From the NCBI GenBank assembly GCA_947166345.1, contig CAMVDU010000014.1, positions 1 through 59,939 of the forward strand: 59,939 nt of DNA, read 5' to 3'. Made by a program: the position numbers and the translations under genes. The stretch's first letter is position 1, and each line of letters opens with the position of its first letter. This DNA comes from an uncultured Prevotellaceae bacterium (lineage in GTDB: Bacteria > Bacteroidota > Bacteroidia > Bacteroidales > Bacteroidaceae). The notes under the pieces were generated by a model that was not told where the DNA came from, searched no databases, and was given only the letters and a program-made list of their open reading frames with translations. This document shows, one piece after another, positions 56,409 to 59,939 of this stretch.

Positions 56409-57917
56409 ATGAAGAAACGACTGTTGTTCGCTATTAGCTGTTGGCTATTGGCTATTGGCAGCTTTGCCCAGACGGGGTTTGCAGAAAAGCCCAAGTTGGT
56501 GGTTGGTATCGTGGTTGACCAGATGCGCTGGGACTATCTGGACCGTTACTACGACCGTTTTTCGGAGGGAGGCTTCCGTCGTCTCATCGACCAGGGCTTC
56601 TCGTGCAACAACTGTCTCATTAACTATCTGCCTACGGTAACGGCTATTGGCCACACATCGGTCTATACGGGCTCTACGCCTGCCTATCATGGCATCTGCG
56701 GCAACAATTTCTATATCGACGGCAAGAATGTGTCCAGCTGTCAGGACGACAGCGTGCTTCCTGTGGGCAGCAATAGCGACAGAGGCAACCGTTCGCCCCG
56801 CAACCTGCTGGCAACGACCATTGGCGACCAGTTGCGCCTGCATACCGACTTCCGTTCCAAGGTCGTCGGCGTGTCGTACAAAGACCGTGCCGCCATTCTC
56901 CCTGCCGGCCACTCGGCCAATGGTGCCTATTGGTTGGATACCAAGGCGCTGTGTTTCATCACCAGCACCTATTACATGAACGAGCTGCCTGCATGGGTGA
57001 ACCAGTTCAACCAGAGCCTGAAAAAGAACAAGGAGGTGCAGCAGGCAGGTGAGAATATCGGCTACACGCCGCTCTGTGGAACCATCACCACCGATATGGC
57101 TATTGCCGCGCTGAAGGGCGAACAGCTGGGTCGTGGCGAGACGACCGATATGCTCTGCGTCAGCTACAGCCAGACCGACGTCATAGGCCACGAGTGGGGC
57201 ACGCGTGGAGAGCGTGCCGATGCTGCCTATCTGACCCTTGACCGTGATCTGGAACGCCTCTTCATGACCCTCGATAAAGAAGTGGGCGAGGGCTGTTGGA
57301 TGGCGTTCCTCACGGCCGATCACGGAGCCACCCACAACTGGCATTTCCTGAACGATAACAAGTTGCCTGGCGGTCCGCTGATGATGGCCGACATCAAACA
57401 GCAGGCCAACGACTATATTGCCAGTCGGCTGGGAGCCACCAAGCCTGTTGTGGCCGATGTGATGAATTTCCGTTTCTTCCTCGATCATCAGGCCGTGAAA
57501 GAACAGCAACTTGACCTTGACGAGGTGAAGGCTACGCTGGTCAGCTTCCTGAAGGAGGTGCCCCATCTCATCACGGCTGTCGATTATGAGAAGGCACGCC
57601 TCTCGGCCCTGCCGTCGCTGTTGCTCGACCGTGTGCTCATGGGCTATATGCCTGGTCGTTCGGGCGATGTGGTTGCCATTCCCGATCCCCACTATTACGA
57701 CTGGTGGGCAACGGCTCCCTCAACGCATACCACGCACGGCGAGTGGAACCCTTATGATGCCCATATCCCCTGCCTGTTCCTCGGCTGGAAGATTGCTCAT
57801 GGTGCCACCTCGCGCGAGGTCCACATTACTGATATTGCCCCCACCGTCTGCCAACTGCTGCACATCCAGCAGCCCAGCGCCTGCGTGGGTGAGGCCATCG
57901 TAGAAATCACGAAATAA
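56409..57917 (+). CDS. PafA-like alkaline phosphatase superfamily protein, exported
   Basis: 502 residues from ATG 56409; the ATG at 56397 is also possible. Signal peptide MKKRLLFAISCWLLAIGSFA. Alkaline-phosphatase/PafA fold: metal Asp in VVDQMRWDYLDRY (about 36-48), nucleophile Thr in YLPTVTAIGHTS (Thr78), SQTDVIGHEWG (about 253-263), LTADHGATHNW (about 298-308) and ending in CVGEAIVEI. Releases phosphate from monoesters in the periplasm. Odd: the signal-peptide core ISCWLLAIG comes from a TTGGCTA array (56430-56460). Confidence 0.93.
   Translation: MKKRLLFAISCWLLAIGSFAQTGFAEKPKLVVGIVVDQMRWDYLDRYYDRFSEGGFRRLIDQGFSCNNCLINYLPTVTAIGHTSVYTGSTPAYHGICGNNFYIDGKNVSSCQDDSVLPVGSNSDRGNRSPRNLLATTIGDQLRLHTDFRSKVVGVSYKDRAAILPAGHSANGAYWLDTKALCFITSTYYMNELPAWVNQFNQSLKKNKEVQQAGENIGYTPLCGTITTDMAIAALKGEQLGRGETTDMLCVSYSQTDVIGHEWGTRGERADAAYLTLDRDLERLFMTLDKEVGEGCWMAFLTADHGATHNWHFLNDNKLPGGPLMMADIKQQANDYIASRLGATKPVVADVMNFRFFLDHQAVKEQQLDLDEVKATLVSFLKEVPHLITAVDYEKARLSALPSLLLDRVLMGYMPGRSGDVVAIPDPHYYDWWATAPSTHTTHGEWNPYDAHIPCLFLGWKIAHGATSREVHITDIAPTVCQLLHIQQPSACVGEAIVEITK
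56430..56460 (+). repeat. TTGGCTA heptanucleotide array forming a signal-peptide core
   Basis: CTATTAGCTG TTGGCTA TTGGCTA TTGGCA, period 7, coding for ISCWLLAIGS. Confidence 0.85.
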
Positions 57918-57920
57918 CCC

Positions 57921-57944
57921 TAAACTCCTAAACTCCTAAACTCC
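57921..57944 (+). repeat. AAACTCCT array before the Sel1 gene
   Basis: TAAACTCC TAAACTCC TAAACTCC, exact 8-nt period, ending 4 nt before the ATG and occupying the ribosome-binding region. Confidence 0.9.
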
Positions 57945-57947
57945 ATT

Positions 57948-58418
57948 ATGAAAAAAACAGTATTATCCTTAGTCTTGGTACTCTTTGCAGCCCTTAGTGC
58001 CTGTTCGCAGAGTGCCGACGATCTTTACGAGCAGGGCAAGGCCCTCTACGACCAGAAGAGTTATGACAAAGCCTTCCCGTTGCTGAAGAAGGCAGCCGAC
58101 CAGGGCCACAAGAAAGCCCAGTACCGCATAGGACGCTGCTATGCGAAGGGTTATGGTGTGACGGAAAACAACGATGTGGCTTTCCAATGGTATCAGAAGT
58201 CGGCCAATCAGGGCTTTGCCAAAGCCCAGTATCGTGTGGGCAAGGCCTATATGAAGGGCAAGGGTGTGAAGACCGACCGTCAGGCCGCCCGCCAATGGCT
58301 CATGAAGGCCGTGAAAAATGAAAAGGGTGGCGACAAGGTCCTTGAGAAGCTGCGTGAGGACAAGCGCTCAGGCGACAAGGATGCCAAGGAAATCCTCAAG
58401 CTGTTGGGGATGAAATGA
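57948..58418 (+). CDS. Sel1-repeat lipoprotein
   Basis: 156 residues. Lipoprotein signal MKKTVLSLVLVLFAALSAC (lipobox LSAC, Cys19). Three Sel1-like repeats: AFPLLKKAADQGHKKAQYRI, DVAFQWYQKSANQGFAKAQY and a third with AARQWLMKAVKN; each contains the A-x2-G-x4-A-x2-L/Y-type spacing. Lys-rich C-terminus. Sel1 repeats mediate protein-protein contacts; partner unknown. Starts 30 nt after the phosphatase gene and is probably co-transcribed. Confidence 0.9.
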   Translation: MKKTVLSLVLVLFAALSACSQSADDLYEQGKALYDQKSYDKAFPLLKKAADQGHKKAQYRIGRCYAKGYGVTENNDVAFQWYQKSANQGFAKAQYRVGKAYMKGKGVKTDRQAARQWLMKAVKNEKGGDKVLEKLREDKRSGDKDAKEILKLLGMK

Positions 58419-58607
58419 TTTTTTGCAAGCAAAGCTTGCTTTTGGAGTTATCGCTTCGCTTAGAAGTTATCGGGAGTTAACAGGCTTTCAGCCTGTGAAG
58501 TTAACGGACAATAGTTTTGCTGCAGAAGGGTTGCAGACAGAGTATTGTCCGCTAACTCCCATTAACTCCCGCGGTCGCAGACCGCTAACTCCCATTAACT
58601 CCCTATT
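58419..58607. repeat. Hairpin and short-repeat cluster between the Sel1 and porin genes
   Basis: AAGCAAAGCTTGCTT, CAGGCTTTCAGCCTG, and GCGGTCGCAGACCGC are three separate palindromes, and GGACAATA/TATTGTCC is a wider inverted pair. Between them GAGTTA/TAACTCC units (TAACTCCCAT TAACTCCC) recur. The composite region holds no gene I can support. Confidence 0.75.
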
Positions 58608-59705
58608 TTAGAACCTGAAATCCAGTTCCACATCCACGAAGTTGTAGTTGTGCTTGTCGGGGTTGGCTATGGTGCGGTCGTTCACGCGCGCATATTCCAC
58701 GTTCAGCTGCAGGCTCTTGGTGAAGTAGTAGTTGGCACCCACCTCGTACATCGTCTTGGCACGGCTCCACTCCTTGTTGTCGCGATAGGTCTGGTAGCGG
58801 GCCTTGGCGTGCAACTTGCTCTTGATCACAGGCACGATGCCGAAGACATACCAACCGTCGGCCTTGTTGCCCAGGTCAAGGTTGGAACCCAAACCCTGAC
58901 TGTGGATATACTCAGCACGGAAGGTGTACTCGTCCTTGTCGTATTCGGCAGAGAGGGCATAGCGGTTCTTCTTGGCGCTGTAGATGGTCGTCGTCTTCTT
59001 TTCCACCTGATCGGTAAGGGCGTTATACTCTGTGTAGGTAGAAGCCATCTCGCCACGTGTACCTGTCCATCCGAAGGCACCCACGCGCACACCCTGAATG
59101 GGCATCACCCACAGGCCGCCGATAAAGTCCTTGCGGTTGTCCTTGTCCTTTGCGTTGATACCCTCACCATTATACACACCTATCTGGTAGTGCAGCAGAC
59201 GGCGTCCGTCGGCGTTGGGGAACAGGTCACCCTGTACCTGCAGACCGATGTCGCGTCCGCCACTCGACTTCTCACCAGTACGGTCGCCAAAGCCCGAGAG
59301 GGCGTTGATGACGTTGGCATACGAATACCAACCCTGCGTGATGGGGTGGGTGGGGTTCTCAAAGGTGAAAGCCCTCTTGAACTGACCAGCCTTCACTTTG
59401 AACTCAGGCAGCTTGCGCCACTCAGCATAAAGGTCCACCAACTGCACGGTAGGCTCGCCAGGACCCTTCACGTTTGTGCCCTGAATCTGGGCGCGCCAGT
59501 CGAAGTCGCCAATCTTTCCGTCAAGGATGAAACGGGCCAGACGCAGGTTGAATGTGTTGCTCTTGCCGCCCTCCTTATCCTGAGCCTGATACTGCAGCAT
59601 GCCGTAGCCGCTGAACTTAAAGTTGTCGTACCACTTCTTGGGCTGTTCCTGTGCATTACTTGTCAATGCGATGGCCATCAAGGCCACAGTCAATAATCTC
59701 TTCAT
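58608..59705 (-). CDS. Outer-membrane porin, phosphate-selective porin (OprO/P) type
   Basis: 365 residues. Signal peptide MKRLLTVALMAIALTSNAQ. The rest is rich in alternating aromatic strands (FKFSGYGMLQYQAQD; FNLRLARFILDGKIGDFDWR; YALSAEYDKDEYTFRAEYI) and ends in LDFRF, a typical C-terminal beta-barrel signature of outer-membrane proteins. Segments such as LVDLYAEWRKLPEFKVKAGQ match OprO/P-like porins (PF07396 family). Forms a channel for anions such as phosphate; specificity is uncertain. Convergent with the Sel1 gene. Confidence 0.88.
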   Translation of the reverse strand: MKRLLTVALMAIALTSNAQEQPKKWYDNFKFSGYGMLQYQAQDKEGGKSNTFNLRLARFILDGKIGDFDWRAQIQGTNVKGPGEPTVQLVDLYAEWRKLPEFKVKAGQFKRAFTFENPTHPITQGWYSYANVINALSGFGDRTGEKSSGGRDIGLQVQGDLFPNADGRRLLHYQIGVYNGEGINAKDKDNRKDFIGGLWVMPIQGVRVGAFGWTGTRGEMASTYTEYNALTDQVEKKTTTIYSAKKNRYALSAEYDKDEYTFRAEYIHSQGLGSNLDLGNKADGWYVFGIVPVIKSKLHAKARYQTYRDNKEWSRAKTMYEVGANYYFTKSLQLNVEYARVNDRTIANPDKHNYNFVDVELDFRF

Positions 59706-59732
59706 TTTCTTCTGTCATTAAGTTTCTGCCTG

Positions 59733-59763
59733 CAAAGGTAAGAAAAGTTGAGTGAAAAACAAA
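59733..59763 (-). promoter_or_regulatory. Porin promoter
   Basis: Minus strand: TTTG 59760-59763, 19-nt spacer, TACCTTTG 59733-59740. Confidence 0.85.
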
Positions 59764-59810
59764 GGGAAAAACTCCATTTTTTCTTTCCTCTCATTTTACA
59801 CATTTTTGCA

Positions 59811-59939
59811 GCGGGCGTCTCGGCAGGGTACCAAGGAGCGTCTCGGAGCATCGCAAGGAGCGTCTCCGTGCCGACCACCGTCTTACCCCTTGTTCACCAA
59901 GGAGACGCTCGGCGCCCTCCACCGAGACGCTCCTTGCTC
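59811..59939. repeat. GGAGCGTCTC repeat cluster, inverted relative of 29.7 kb
   Basis: AAGGAGCGTCTC-type units recur about every 25-40 nt and continue past the window end. 59874-59904 is the exact reverse complement of 29731-29761 (31 nt). No gene is seen here. Confidence 0.8.

Noticed and set aside
56445..57692. 415-codon open frame on the minus strand
   Set aside because: Antisense to the PafA-like phosphatase; the His/Val-rich composition is typical of shadow frames.
58650..59696. 348-codon open frame on the plus strand
   Set aside because: Antisense to the porin gene, which has a signal peptide, barrel C-terminus and its own promoter.

Overview
The window looks like a chromosomal segment of a gut or oral Prevotella/Segatella-type member of the Bacteroidales. 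Evidence: promoters are of the Bacteroidetes form (TAnnTTTG about 20 nt downstream of TTTG) and many transcripts begin close to TACCTTTGCA; genes include a PorW/SprE-like lipoprotein, a DoxX-TpiA-SPOR-FolE block, sppA-lpxK-punA-thiL, tandem deoxynucleoside kinases, a PafA-type phosphatase and a GH3 xylosidase-like enzyme. Assignment is by pattern recognition only; no search was run.

Layout. 1-3.9 kb: accessory region with the end of a HigA-like antitoxin, three small unknown genes separated by exactly duplicated 35-40 nt segments that carry promoters, and a hipB-hipA toxin-antitoxin pair. 3.9-14.5 kb: mnmA, the rimP-nusA-infB operon, a large PorW/SprE-like TPR lipoprotein, a small Cys-rich membrane protein and aroA, then tRNA-Pro. 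14.8-17.8 kb: a sigma-factor-like/macro-like fusion divergent from a VWA protein, and an exported helical-repeat protein. 17.9-28.4 kb: a one-directional type I restriction-modification locus, hsdM - BRO-N/Fic - DUF1016 nuclease - hsdS - Fic/winged helix - hsdR, followed by a DUF4268 nuclease-like gene. 28.7-29.4 kb: a two-gene module of unknown function. 29.4-46.4 kb: mostly minus-strand housekeeping genes (folE, SPOR protein, doxX/tpiA, DUF1599, nrdG, nrdD; later cls, queE, queD, dnaG), interrupted by a plus-strand block (aldose epimerase, exported flavodoxin, Fe-S aldo/keto reductase, pcnB-type nucleotidyltransferase). 46.5-51.2 kb: two deoxynucleoside kinases, GH3, rubredoxin, SpoT-like HD protein. 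51.2-59.7 kb: tRNA-Phe, sppA-lpxK-punA-thiL, PafA-like phosphatase, Sel1 lipoprotein, porin.

The most unusual sequence-level signal is a set of short-period (mostly 7 nt) arrays with different unit sequences. They sit at many gene junctions and also lie in frame inside at least five conserved genes (mnmA, aroA, pcnB, queE, thiL); in two more genes they make up the hydrophobic core of the signal peptide. Other leads are the DoxX-TpiA read-through fusion that hinges on a 6-A tract, the sigma/macro fusion, the two different Fic proteins inside the hsd operon, and the repeat-bounded small-gene cassettes next to hipBA.
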